Source: Cryptomeria japonica
Taxonomy: Eukaryota > Streptophyta > Pinopsida > Cupressales > Cupressaceae
DNA: 64,000 nt
Assembly: GCF_030272615.1 (NCBI RefSeq)
Contig: NC_081405.1
Coordinates: 154,087,113 to 154,151,112, forward strand
Reading direction: 5' to 3'
A model generated the notes under the pieces. That model had not been told where the DNA came from. It saw nothing but the letters and a program-made list of their open reading frames with translations, and ran no database searches. This document shows positions 23,590-34,082 of this stretch, piece by piece (the stretch's first letter is position 1; each line of letters begins with the position of its first letter). The translations under genes and the position numbers were made by a program.

Positions 23590-24330
23590 TCTTGTCATTG
23601 GAGTGCTAGAGATCTAATTGAAAACCTTGAAGTTTGCGAAGCATGTCAGGCTGGCAAGCATCATCGAACTCTGTTTTTAGATGGTGACTCCTGTAGAGCT
23701 TCTAAGGTACTACAACTGGTCCATGCTGATATCTGTGGACCTATGGCTACTCCTATTACTGGGTCTAGGTATTTTCTACTTTTTGTTGATGATTTTAGTA
23801 GAAAAATGTGCGTGTATTTTCTTCATAAAAAATCAGAGGTGTTTGTCGTGTTTCAAAAGTTCAAAGCATTAGCAGAAAAAGAGTCTGGTCAACCTATTGT
23901 TACTCTTCGGTTTGATAATGGGGGAGAATTTTGTTCTTCTGCCTTCTCCCATTTCTGTGAACAATATGGCATCAAGCGCCAACTCATTACACCTCACACC
24001 CCTCAGCAAAATGGTGTTGTTGAGCGGAGAAACCGCACAATTATTGAAATGGTTTGGTCTATGCTTGAACACGAGAGTGTTCCAAAGAAGTTTTGGGCTG
24101 AAGCAATTTAACACTGTAGTCTATCTTCTGAATCGGTCTCCTACTGTGGCTGTGAAGAAGAAGACTCCGAAAGAGGCTTGGTTAGGTCGCAAGCCCAAAA
24201 TCACTCACCTGAAAGTTTTTGGCTTCACTGCTTTTGTTTGTATCCCTGATGTTGAGCACACCAAGTTGGATGCCAAGAGCCAAAAAATCATGCTAATTGG
24301 CTACAGTGATATGCACAAGGCCTACTGACT
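23590..24330 (+). pseudogene. Copia A integrase, frameshifted
   Basis: The frame begins in the gag-pre-integrase finger (CEACQAGKHH, half of the HHCC motif). The core has all three DDE residues: D in VHADICGPM, D in FDNGGEF and E in VVERRNRT. The frame 23743-24111 shifts near 24110 and continues to 24328 with NTVVYLLNRSPT and HLKVFGFTAFV, ending in a stop. Sequence 24330-24760 between integrase and RT is frameshifted linker. Confidence 0.9.
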
Positions 24331-24768
24331 GGTTGACATTTAGACAGATCGTATCATCTTCAGTCGTGATGTTGTTTTTGATGAGGAACAAGGGCCATTT
24401 CAGCTCTCTCCTCCAATTGTGGATTTAGAGGATCAACCATTGAAGGCTTCAGACTTGGGTGTTCGCTTCCTTTAGGTCCACCTGATAGGAGGGCTCCATC
24501 TGTTCCAACTCCTGCACCTATATCGGTTCCTTCTCTTGTAGGATCACCTAGACACGTAGCTGCTCCACCAGATTTTCCTCAAGATTCATTTGATCTTTTT
24601 ATTGATGAATTTGATCCTATTGCACCTCCTGCATCTAATGTTGGCACTTCTACTCTCCGCCCTAAATGGTGGGCTAAGACAATTGCTGATCTTCATGATG
24701 ATGAGCTCATCGAGGGTAGAACTGTTCGAAAGAAGAGCGAGCCGCCTAATTATTTCAATTTTGCTCTC

Positions 24769-25584
24769 ATGGCCAACTTTCATAGTGTATATGAACCTCA
24801 AACATACACAGAGGTGAAAGGGATAGCTGAGTGGGAACAAGCTATGGCAATTGAGCACCAGAGCTTGCTGAAAAATAACACTAGGGTTTTGTCAGATCTT
24901 CCTCTCGGGAAGAAACCTATTGGATGCAAATGGGTCTATAAGGTTAAATACAAGGTTGATGGTACTTTGGATAAGTACAAAGCTCGTCTCATTGCCAAAG
25001 GCTTCTCTCAGCATGAAGGAATTGATTATGAGGAGACCTTTGCTCCAACAACAAAGATGAGCACCATCAAATTAGTCCTAGCCATGGCAGCTCAGTGTGG
25101 CTGGAAGGTCCATCAAATGGACGTCAAGAGTGCCTTCTTGAATGGTGAGTTACAGGAAGAGGTCTGCATGACACAACCTCTTGGATTCAAGGTTGTCGGA
25201 AAAGAACACCAAGTACTCAAACTGGTGAAAGCACTCTATGGCCTGAAACAGGCTCCTCGGGCATGGTACATGAAAATTAATAAGTACCTCACAAATTAGG
25301 GTTTCCAGAGGAGTCCTTCCGGCTCAAATCTGTGTGTCAAGACTATTGGCAGTGATATCATCATTCTGGTTATAAATGTTGACGATCTGATCATCACTGG
25401 TAGTTCGGCATCTTTGATTCAGGGAATCAAGTAGAATTTATGCTAGTCTTTTGACATGACCGACCTTGGGCTTCTACACTATTGCCTAGGTGTTGAGGTT
25501 TGGCAGCAGCCGCATGGTATCTTCATCTCTTAATCCAAATATGCTAGGGCTCTACTAGACAAGTTCCGAATGCAGGTCTTCAAA
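24769..25584 (+). pseudogene. Copia A reverse transcriptase, broken
   Basis: Open from 24769 to 25299 with WVYKVKYKVDGTLDKYKARL, GFSQHEGIDYEETFAP, HQMDVKSAFLNGEL and LYGLKQAPRAWY, all hallmark copia RT blocks. A stop follows at 25297. Further on, NVDDLIITG is the catalytic YVDD loop with Tyr changed to Asn but both Asp kept. DLGLLHYCLGVEVWQ precedes the break at 25585, where copia B is inserted. The rest of the domain resumes at 29105. Confidence 0.9.
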
Positions 25585-25589
25585 CCTGC

Positions 25590-26428
25590 TTTTGTTTTTA
25601 GTAATCAGACTGAAAGTAAATAGCAGAAACACATAACAGCACAAGATAACACAAGGATAACACAAGGATAACACAAGAATAACACAAGAACAACACGGCA
25701 GTACCCTGGGAAAACCTCCCTCTTGGAGGTAAAAAACCCAGCAACAAGTCTTAGATCTGATTAGATTAGACATAGTAACAGATTGCAACTTCACCCTCCT
25801 AGGGTATATCTGATATGTAATTCTGATTAGACTTGAAGACCTCACTCAGAATATAGTGTGCTGATCAAGTATCAATGTTCGCTTAACCATGAGAGGGCTT
25901 GCTCACAGCATGAACAAGAATTTGGTAGTACAGGCAGGTTCATCTATGTAGAATGTAGCTCACACAGCATTAGAACAAGTTCGCTGCATCTTGATCAGAT
26001 TCGCTGTCATGAATGCCCTAATGTAGGAGATCGCTGATGGTGTAGATGAACTTGCTGATGGATGGATGAACTCGCAGTATATATCAGAGAGGAAATTCGC
26101 TGTTTTGTAGCAGACACAATTCACATGTAATTGTTGTTATTTGCCCATTAATCATCTTTTATATATATGATGCAAGAGCCTTCCATAAATACAAGTCGGC
26201 TTGCATAAATTTGACGCCAAGAAAACATTTTACATAATGTTTACGCGTTATACATTAATAGGTCAGGACCTATATGCAAGTCACAACACGTTACATATGT
26301 ATTTGGCATAAATCGCCCAAATAGGAATTGATAAGAGAAATGGCGAATTGCTAAGGCCAAAGGCCAATTAGCAATTAAGATAACTAGGTCGGCCCAAGCA
26401 AGGGATCCGACCTAGCTATAAATCAACA
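25590..26428 (-). repeat. 3' LTR of copia B
   Basis: 839 bp, starts TGTTGATTTATAGC at 26428 on the minus strand and ends ACTAAAAACAAAA. The other copy ends AAAACAACA, so one terminal base has changed. TATATATAAAAGATG promoter near 26157-26170. Confidence 0.93.
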
Positions 26429-26448
26429 CTCCCTCTTAGCTAGGGAGG
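26429..26448 (-). other. Polypurine tract of copia B
   Basis: Minus strand CCTAGCTAAGAGGGAG abuts the 3' LTR start, as expected for the plus-strand DNA primer. Confidence 0.8.
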
Positions 26449-26469
26449 ATCTCTTGAATAATCAAGTTA

Positions 26470-26905
26470 CACTGTGACCATGCTTCATGGACTCTTTCCA
26501 TGATATCCACCGTGCATTCTCATAGAGGATGGTTCCAAGATACATCATGAATTCCTTCTAGGACATTCACCATGCATGCCTGCAGAGGATGAATTCAATA
26601 TACATCATGGACTCCTTCCATGATATTCATCACGCATACCCGCAAAGGATGAATCCTAAGTACATCATGGACTCTTTCCATGATACCCATCATGCACACC
26701 CGCAGAGGATGGATCCACCTTGCATTGCCCAGAGAGGGTGGAAGAGGTTTTACACCTCAAGGAAACTACCACCTTGCACTCCGCAGAGGGTGGAAGAGGT
26801 CTTACACCTCAAAGAAACTACCACCTTGCACTCCGTAGAGGGTGGAAGAGGTCTTACACCTCAAAGAAACTACCACCTTGCACTCCGCAGAGGGTGGAAG
26901 ATACA
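26470..26905. repeat. Two adjacent tandem arrays near the 3' end of copia B
   Basis: The first array (about 26470-26710) repeats a roughly 60-bp unit with CATCATGGACTCTTTCCATGA and GCAGAGGATG. The second (about 26730-26905) repeats a unit of about 62 bp with GAGGGTGGAAGAGGT and TTACACCTCAA. Short frames running through them are by-products of the repeats. Confidence 0.9.
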
Positions 26906-27324
26906 CATAATGTTATCATAGGAGTTGAAAACTCCCTCTTGGCCAAAGTATATGTTAGAGAAACAAGGAACACATGTTAGTTCTATCATAAAACATAGAA
27001 TCATAATCAAGAAAATCCTTGCAATAATCATATAACAATTATAAATTCAGAACTGATTTGAATTTAAATAGTTAGCCATACTCCTCAAATCCAACACTAG
27101 AGATATCAGTTTGTTTGTAAATCAGATTTCAACATCAATGGTTAGAAACCAGCAACATTTTTAAGCTTTACTAAATATAATCAACAACAATGCATTCACT
27201 GAGGATTATGGGGAAAATTAAGTCCCTCTTAATCCTTATCTAAGTAATAAGTTCACATGATTTAAAAAAAAAAAACTAGTTGATTTACTCCTATCATAGT
27301 TTTAAGTATCTATCAACTATATCC

Positions 27325-27600
27325 TTAATTGAAAGTGTGAGTTGAAAGCTTGTATAGGCTTTGATATCTAATCCCGATGGCACGAGCTGATTTGATGTTG
27401 GACTCCTTAGGCCATGCAAGAACTCTTCCTTCAGAAAATACAACCTGATAACCTTTATCTTCTAGAGCAGATATAGATATTAGATTCCTTTTTATTCCAG
27501 GTACAAACAAAACATTACTGAGATGAAGGGGAATACTAGAATCTAATTTTAAGGAAGTAGAGCCAAAACCTCTTTTATTGGATAACGAGCATTGTCACCA
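27325..27600 (-). pseudogene. Gag-pre-integrase remnant of copia B
   Basis: The minus-strand frame LFVPGIKRNLISISALEDKG, then FSEGRVLAWPKE and YQSLYKLS, is the segment between protease and integrase in Ty1/copia. The same segment is in copia C at 34200-34440 with few changes. Upstream HVTIGDNARYPIK belongs to the protease end. No catalytic part remains. Confidence 0.9.
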
Positions 27601-27850
27601 ATAGTCACATGGCAGCAAGCTGCATCTCCATTCTTCAGCCTGCGTGATTTTCCCATCAAGCTCATCCACCCTAGAATGCAATCTCCATCCTCTTTATAGG
27701 TTGGTCCACCAACGTTCTTTCCTACTGTCGCTCAGTATGGGAATTTATAACCATACTGAAGCATCTAGTGATGATGGCTGTGTGGCCTTCGGCCCTCACC
27801 ATCACACATCGCCTATCTTCAGTGACAATCATATTTACACTCAGGATCAC
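27600..27850 (-). other. Unidentified insert in copia B
   Basis: This sequence between the ELP3 fragment and the pre-integrase remnant is not copia-like. One minus-strand stretch reads LHSRVDELDGKITQAEEW, a coiled-coil-like peptide, and might come from a second host gene. I cannot name it. Confidence 0.35.
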
Positions 27851-27861
27851 TTAGAGCTGAG

Positions 27862-28120
27862 AAACTTTCCAGAGATCATAGAGTTTAGTTCCACGAATCA
27901 CTAAAGAAGGGTAAACCTTAAGGCCATCAGCCCTTGAGGAAGGACTCTCAAGGAGCTCTGTGAGGCTCGCCATATTTCGCTCCATATCAACTTTTGGCAG
28001 GTCGGGCATATGTGCAACCACCTTGAAGCCAACATCTTTAGCCAAGCAAAAGGCAATCAGTTACTGCAGCTACAGTATGACCGCTGTAGGTGTCACGGGC
28101 AGCATCCTCATAAGTGCTCT
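27862..28120 (-). pseudogene. ELP3: Captured fragment of Elongator subunit ELP3
   Basis: ELP3 is the radical-SAM and acetyltransferase subunit of Elongator, which modifies wobble uridines of tRNA. The minus strand encodes STYEDAARDTYSGHTVAAV, then TDCLLL. After one extra C (near 28050) it continues [52 protein letters not shown] and LWK before a stop. This follows the conserved ELP3 order STYEDVARDT..GHTVAAV, GFKVV.HMMPDLP, ER.M.SF.E.FE.P, RADGLK.YPTLVIRGTGLY.LWK in the radical-SAM region. One Met of HMMPDLP is missing and a stop replaces the Q of VQS. The fragment is therefore a non-functional piece of about 85 codons lying where gag should be. Identification is by recalled family conservation. 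Confidence 0.88.
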
Positions 28121-28272
28121 AAGACGGAGTCTCCTTTCGCCATCTTGATGTGAAGTTGGATGCTCCATCCAACCTATCTTCAACCCTGAGACTGCACCAT
28201 CTTGAAGAAGTGATAAGAGCAGAAAGAAGATAAATAATTACAGTCAATCTGATTACACCTAATTCGAACCAA

Positions 28273-28284
28273 GCTCTGATACCA
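28273..28284 (-). other. Primer-binding site of copia B
   Basis: Minus strand TGGTATCAGAGC, an exact match to the initiator tRNA-Met type site, directly inside the 5' LTR. Confidence 0.95.
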
Positions 28285-29103
28285 TGTTGTTTTTAGTAAT
28301 CAGACTGAAAGTAAATAGCAGAAACGCATAACAGTACAAGATAATACAAGGATGACACAAGAATAACACAAGAACAACACGGCAGTACCCTGGGAAAACC
28401 TCCCTCTTGGAGGTGAAAAACCCAGCAACAAGTCTCAGATCTGATTAGATTAGACACAGTAACAGATTACAACTTCACCCTCCTAGGGTATAAACACAAC
28501 TTATTTGATATGTAATTCTAATTAGACTTGAATACCTCACTCAGAATATAGTGTGCTGATCAAGTATCAATGTTCACTTAACCATGAGAGGGCTCGCTCA
28601 TAGCATGAACAAGAATTTGGTAGTATAGGTAGGTTCATCTATGTAGAATGTAGCTCACATAACATTAGAACAAGTTCGCTGCATTTTGATCAGATTCGCT
28701 GTCGTGAATGTCCTAATGCAGGAGATCACTGATGGTGTAGATGAACTCGTAGTATATATCAGAGAGGAAATTCCCTGTTATGTAGCAGACACAATTCACA
28801 TGTAATTGTTATTATTTGCCCATTAATCATCTTTTATATATATGATGCAAGAGCCTTCCATAAATACAAGCAGACTTGCATTAATTTGACGCCAAGAAAA
28901 CATTTTACATAATGTTTACACGTTGTACATTAATAGGTCAGGACCTATATGCAAGTCACAACACGTTACATATGTATTTGGCATAAATCGCCCAAATAGG
29001 ACTTGATAAGAGAAATGGCGAATTGCTAAGGCCAAAGGCCAATTAGCAATTAAGAGAACTAGGTCGGCCCAAGCAAGGGATCCAACCTAGCTATAAATCA
29101 ACA
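28285..29103 (-). repeat. 5' LTR of copia B
   Basis: 819 bp, direct repeat of 25590-26428. Starts TGTTGATTTATAGC, ends AAAACAACA. The TATATATAAAAGATG promoter recurs near 28845, and AGCGAA words lie downstream of it. Confidence 0.95.
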
Positions 29104-29104
29104 C

Positions 29105-29796
29105 CTGCATCTACACCTATGGAGAAAGGCCTAAAGTTGTCGGCCAAATCTGGTTCTCCAGTTGAGAAAGAATTCGATTTCAGGCAACTAGGGGGCAGTT
29201 TAATATATCTCACATCAGAACATTGGGCTACAGTGAGGTAGATCTTGTGCTATGTCAAGGGCACTTCAGACTTTGGTATCCTTCATGGACGGACCAAAGA
29301 TCCTAGACTCATCGGTTTCACAGATTCGGATTGGGCAGGCTCTGTTGATGACAAAAAGTCCACATCCGGGTATGTCTTTAGTTTGGGCACAAGTGCTGTC
29401 ACTTGGACAAGTAAGAAGCAGCAGGTCATAGCTCTTTCCTCGACTGAAGCTGAATATCGAGGAACGGTCAAAGCGATTTGTGAGGCAGTTTGGTTTCGAA
29501 GGATGCTTTCAGACATCCAGCTGTCTCAAGCATGTCCTACACCCCTCTTTTGCGACAATCAAGGGGTGCTGAAACTCGCCAAAAATCAAATTTTCCATGA
29601 GTGGACCAAGTATGTTGAGCTTCATTGTCACTTCATCCGCAAGCTGGTTGAAGATGGATGCGTGGCTTTGCAGTGTGTTCCTACTGAGGACCAGATTGTA
29701 GATATCCTCACCAAGTCCTTACATGCTGATAAGTTTGTTAAGTTCAGGGGGCAACTTGGTGTAGTAAACAGAGTGACCATTAAGGGAGGGTATTAG
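29105..29796 (+). pseudogene. Copia A RT tail and RNase H
   Basis: This resumes the frame broken by copia B with STPMEKGLKLS. A stop occurs at ATVR*ILCYVKG. The RNase H core 29245-29796 is open: FTDSDWAGS (first Asp), SSTEAEYRG (Glu), FCDNQGVLKLAKN (Asp) and the C-terminal VPTEDQIVDILTKSL. The TAG stop lies just inside the 3' LTR. RNase H removes the RNA template during cDNA synthesis. The domain itself looks intact, but it is separated from the rest of pol. Confidence 0.92.
29781..29790 (+). other. Polypurine tract of copia A
   Basis: TAAGGGAGGG directly precedes the 3' LTR start. Confidence 0.85.
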
Positions 29797-29975
29797 AATA
29801 ATATCTTTATTTAGTTATTTAATGGTCAATATTGTAATATATTGTAAATATTAGTAGTTTCTAATTTTGCATCTGTTGTTGTTTCTTATTAGAAACTTTG
29901 ATCTCTTGTAATCTATATAATGATCGTTTGATCATTCATTAATTCAATTCAGTTTTTACCAATTACTTTGTAATA
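29791..29975 (+). repeat. 3' LTR of copia A
   Basis: 185 bp, direct repeat of the 5' LTR, followed by target duplication GGATT. Confidence 0.93.
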
Positions 29976-29980
29976 GGATT

Positions 29981-30321
29981 AACAGGCCAATGCTAACCTT
30001 CATTATTGTTCTTTGCAAATGTTACATTATGGAGTACCCTAATCCTAATGTTTTCCTAATGATAGAAATGGAATGCAAAATTTGAAAACATTTTCCACTA
30101 TTGTAGTGACTGATTTTTTGAACTAGGAAAAGGGAATTGTATTCCAGTGGTTAAAGAAGATTAAACCAACTTTCAATCCTGAAAGATTGTCTTGCTTTGG
30201 TTGGGATTTTTTTTGCTACCTTCTTAAATAAAAGGCTGACTTGATGGATTCAACCTTTGAATTCTTGGGAGAAAAATTGATTTATTCCCTTGTCAGCCAA
30301 CCCTGCCAACATGGCTATACA
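29981..30321. other. Spacer between copia A and copia C
   Basis: No motif recognised. It continues the target sequence of copia A on one side and that of copia C on the other. Confidence 0.5.
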
Positions 30322-30326
30322 AGATC

Positions 30327-31184
30327 TGTTGATTTTAACACTTTCAGATTAATGTAAACTCAGAAAATCAGAATTTAATTACTAAGTAAATTGATTAAGT
30401 GAATAGTTTATAGTTTTCCCGATTTAAGCATAACCAAGAAAAGAACAATATAAGTACAAGACACAATTACCCTGGGAAAACCTCCTAGGAGGAAAAACCC
30501 AGCTAGAAAAGATCCTCAGATCTGATTATGGATTGAATTCATATGAAGGTTACAACACTTATCTCATGTACTTGAAGGTGATTGCACTTAGTACTGATAA
30601 TGTCTTCCACAAGACTGCACTTTCACAAGCATCAAATTGTCACACCTGCCCCCCTTTGACAGTAATCAGGTCCAAACCCTAGGTCTGCAATATTTGCATC
30701 TGAAGTCTGCTCTTTGATGGACACCAACCTTATCCCTTAGTTCGCTCTCCTCATTGATGAGTTTCACACCTCAACTAGCAGATATAGTTTGCTGATATGG
30801 CAGAGGTAATTCGCTTTAATTGCAGATGTAATCTTGCTCCTTTAAGTTCGCATTGGCAGTCACATATATTTCGCATGGATGATAAAACTGAAATGAATGA
30901 ATGATAGTGTGAAGTTGAAGTTTATTTATATGGGGAGCAATGATCTTAATCATGTCGGCTTGCTTTATGATTTAATGAACTTTAATTTATTTAACCAAAG
31001 GCATTAGGATAGGGTTGGCCCAATACATGGTGGCGTGTTAGCTTGAGTGTAGCGTGGAATCTTTATTTGATGCCGTGAGGAATAGGGCCTAGCCCTACAC
31101 GTTGGGAAAGGGGCTGGCCCCCTTGGGCGGATTCCAATGTTGCCCAATGCAATTGGAATCCGCCATCCCTAATTATAATCAACA
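30327..31184 (-). repeat. 3' LTR of copia C
   Basis: 858 bp, minus strand TGTTGATTATAATTAGGG to GTTAAAATCAACA. It has about 30 bases near 31045-31085 that are missing from the other LTR. Confidence 0.95.
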
Positions 31185-31560
31185 CTCCCTCTTAATTAGG
31201 GAAGAGAAACATAACCATAATCTTCTATCTTGCACACAAGCAAAGAATGGATTACATAATTAGAATATTGTAGTCTTCCATCTTGCACACAAGCATATAA
31301 TGGAACTACATAATATAATCTTCCAGCTCTCACACAAGCATAGACTGGATCCACCTTACATTGCCCGCAGAGGGTGGTGAGGATCTTTTCTACCATCTTA
31401 CATTGCCCACAGAGGATGGTTAACAATTACTCTTCTCCCTGAGAAGATTACAATACCATCTTACATTGCCCGCAGAGGATGGTTAACAATTACTCCTCTT
31501 TGAGAAGATTACAGTACCACCTTACATTGTCCGCAGAGGGTGGTTTGATACAACACAATG
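31185..31560. repeat. Tandem array between pol stop and polypurine tract of copia C
   Basis: Repeats of CACACAAGCATA and of CCACCTTACATTGCCCGCAGAGGGTGG-like units, spaced about 50-65 bp. The GCAGAGGGTGG core is shared with the array in copia B at the same relative place. A polypurine run (minus strand CCCTAATTAAGAGGGAG) abuts the LTR. Confidence 0.88.
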
Positions 31561-31562
31561 TA

Positions 31563-32793
31563 TCACTGAGGTTGAGACTCCCTTTCAATCAGGGTTTCAT
31601 TTTCCACAACACCGAGTCTGTCCCTGAAGTACACAAACTTCACTTTGGACAGAGGCTTGGTAAGAATATCTGCAACCTGCTCATCAGTGCTGACATACTT
31701 CAGTTGAATGACGCCTCTTTGCACAATATCTCGAATGAAGTGATAATGAGTTTCCACATGTTTTGACCTGTCATGAAACACTGGATTGATAGACATTTTG
31801 ATACAACTTTGATTATCACAATGAATAACTGTAGGATCCCAAGGCTGACCAAACAGCTCAGTAAGAAGCTTACGAAGCCACACTGCTTCTCTAGAAGCTA
31901 CACTTGCTGCAATATACTCTGCTTCAGCAGTACTCAGTGCTACTGAGGATTGTTTTCTGCAAGCCCAAGAGATCACTGCGGATCCTAAGTTGAAACAAAT
32001 ACCGGAAGTGCTTTTCCTGTCTTTGATGCTTCTAGTCCAATCTGCATCTGAATAACCTTCCAAGGTTATTGAAGTGTTAAGTGGATACTTCAGCTCATAA
32101 CCAACTGTGCCTCGCAAGTATCTTAGGATGTGCTTGGCTGCAACAAGATGAACATGTTTGGGCATGCTCATAAACTGACTGAGAGCATTCACTGCAAAGC
32201 ATATGTCTGGTCTAGTGTTAACTAGATACATCAGTGATCCAATCAACTCCCTGTACTCTGATGGATCTGCAACATCAGAGTTAGCTGCAGAAACACTTAA
32301 CTTCTTTAAGTTAGATTCCATAGGAGTAGACATAGGTTTACAATCCATCATTCTAAATATTTTTCAAAATATCAATAGTATACTTTCCTTGACTTAGAAA
32401 AATTTCGTTAGATCTTTGCCATACTTCTAGACCTAGAAAATAATGCATTAGACCTAAGTCTTTCATTTCAAATTCTGAAGCTAGTTCTTTCTTACATCTA
32501 ATGATAAGTTCATCTTTACCAGTAAAAAATAAATCATCCACATACAGAACTAGAATTAGCATTTCATTATTGGATAACTTAAAGTAGATGTTAGAGTCAG
32601 CATCATTTTTACAACTTAACAAGTATTTATCAATTCTTTCATACCAAGCACGAGGAGCCTGTTTGAGGCCATACAGAGCTTTCTTCAACCTGCACACATG
32701 AGTTATTCTATCCTGAATCTCATAATCCTCAGGTTGTTCAATATAGACCTCTTCCTCAATGACACCATTAAGGAAGGCAGTCTTAACATCCAT
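31563..32793 (-). pseudogene. Copia C reverse transcriptase and RNase H
   Basis: Frame 32353-32793 contains MDVKTAFLNGVIEEEVYIEQP, LYGLKQAPRAWYERID and the intact catalytic loop LVLYVDDLFFTG. A stop follows at DILKNI. Frame 31563-32351 contains CKPMSTPMESNLKKL, YLRGTVGYELKY, the RNase H residues SDADWTRS, STAEAEYIA and HCDNQSCIKM, and the C-terminal STDEQVADILTKPL. Both catalytic sets are present. The break between the frames lies at about 32352. Confidence 0.95.
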
Positions 32794-33689
32794 CTGATGT
32801 AGCTTCCAACCTCTAGCAGCAACAATAGCTATTATAGTTTTAATAGAAGTATATCTAGCAACATGAGCAAATGTTTCTTCATAGTCTATGCCTTCCTCTG
32901 AGAAAAATCACGAGCTACAAATCTAGCCTTATACTTTTCAATACTACCATCAGCATTATGTTTAATTTTAAATAACCATTTAGAGGAAACAACAGATTTA
33001 CCTTTGGGTCCGAGCACAATATCCCAAACATCATTCTTGATGATTGACTGATACTCTTCATCCATAGCAAGCTTCCAGGCATGATGGTTCAAGGCTTCTT
33101 CAACATTGCAAGGTTCAGATTCAATGAGATTGCTCATCAATGCAACGTAGTTGGAGAATACTTGAGGTCTCTTGGTTTCACGGAAGGTGCCACTGGGAGC
33201 AGCAAATCTTTCGGCTTCTTGAATGGTGTTTCTTACCCAAAGTGGCCTCTTTTTGGTAACAACAATGTCACTAGGAATGTCAGTGGGATTCATGGGCTCT
33301 GGTGGATCATTATGTTCTTCTTGAGGTGGAGGTTCAACAGGCTCCCTCTGAATCTCAGGGTTAGTATCAACATTCATGTCTTGATTGTCATTAACTTCAT
33401 CAATAACAGAAGAACCTTTTGATTTCTTAAAAGCAATATCTTTTTCAAAGGTAACATCCCTACTTACCTCAACATACCTTTGACCAGGGATATATATCCT
33501 GAATGCCTTGGAGGATTCACTGTATCCGACTAGCATGCCTTTCTTCCCAGAGGGTTCCAACTTGGTTCGCTTTTCCTTGGGCACATGAACATAAACGGGA
33601 CTTCCAAAGATTTTGAGGTAATTGATGTCTGGTTTGGATCCTGTGAAGGCTTCTTCAGGGTCATGTTCTTTAGAACACAGTGTGGACAT
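32794..33689 (-). pseudogene. Copia C integrase C terminus to RT N terminus
   Basis: Frame 32886-33689 runs from DINYLKIFGSPVYVHVP (integrase tail), through an acidic proline-rich linker with PPPQEEHNDPPEP, to the RT start WKLAMDEEYQSI, SKWLFKIKHNADGSIEKYKA and ARFVARDFSQRKA. It then shifts frame before the GIDYEETFA block. It links two frames of one polyprotein. Confidence 0.92.
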
Positions 33690-34080
33690 CTATTCTGGAT
33701 ATATACTGCTGTTCTAGAAGCCTCAACCCATAGGAAGGTCTGCAAATCTTGATAATGAATCATAGCCTTTGCAGCCTCAACAATAGTTCTATTCTTCCTT
33801 TCAGCAACTCCGTTTTGCTGAAGATTGTATGGAACACAAAACTCCCTCTTAATTCCTGACTCAACACAAAAATCATGAAAGCTACTGGAGGTGTACTCAC
33901 CTCCGTTGTCAGATTTTAAACATTTAATTCTTTTACCAGAGGAGTTTTCAGTTATGAAGATTATGTAATAAAGAAATCCACTAGAAGATGCTATAGACAT
34001 AGGACCACATAAATCAGAGTGAACAAGTTCTAGTTTATCTTTAGCTCTATTTTCACTTTTATGAAAAGGACTTTTAACAT
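33530..34080 (-). pseudogene. Copia C integrase core with internal deletion
   Basis: Reads SPFHKSENRAKDKLELVHSD, LCGPMSIASSSG, FLYYIIFITENSSGKRIKCL, KSDNGGEYTSSSFHDF and VAERKNRTIVEAAKAM. The DDE residues are present (HSD, KSDNGGEY, ERKNRT). About 30 residues normally found after YYIIFIDDFSR are missing at FITENSSGK, and a frameshift follows near 33690. Confidence 0.9.
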
Positions 34081-34082
34081 TT

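Larger units (their letters stand above)
25590..29103 (-). mobile_element. Copia B: short LTR retrotransposon carrying an ELP3 fragment
   Basis: LTRs lie at 25590-26428 and 28285-29103, with target duplication CCTGC at 25585-25589 and 29104-29108. A perfect primer site (TGGTATCAGAGC, minus strand) and a polypurine tract give the orientation. The 1.86-kb interior is far too short for gag-pol. It holds a gag start remnant, a fragment of the host gene ELP3, unidentified sequence, a gag-pre-integrase remnant and a tandem repeat array. The element is therefore non-autonomous. LTRs differ by only a few percent over the parts compared, so it is younger than the gypsy element. The retained pre-integrase peptide is almost the same as that of copia C, which could have supplied the machinery. 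Confidence 0.92.
19988..29975 (+). mobile_element. Copia A: Ty1/copia retrotransposon, split by other elements
   Basis: Direct repeats at 19988-20214 and 29791-29975 are its LTRs, flanked by the 5-bp target duplication GGATT at 19983-19987 and 29976-29980. The start of a primer site (TGGTA) follows the 5' LTR, and a polypurine tract AAGGGAGGG precedes the 3' LTR. The order integrase, RT, RNase H is Ty1/copia. Gag and protease are missing; 20228-23560 is foreign sequence. Copia B (25590-29103) splits the RT from the RNase H. The LTR ends read TATTA...TAATA instead of TG...CA, which may be mutation. It landed inside or beside the LINE remnant. Confidence 0.92.

Noticed and set aside
26589-26980. 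Frames through tandem repeats in copia B
   Set aside because: Repetitive peptides (LKETTTLHS) come from the 62-bp DNA repeat, not from a protein family.
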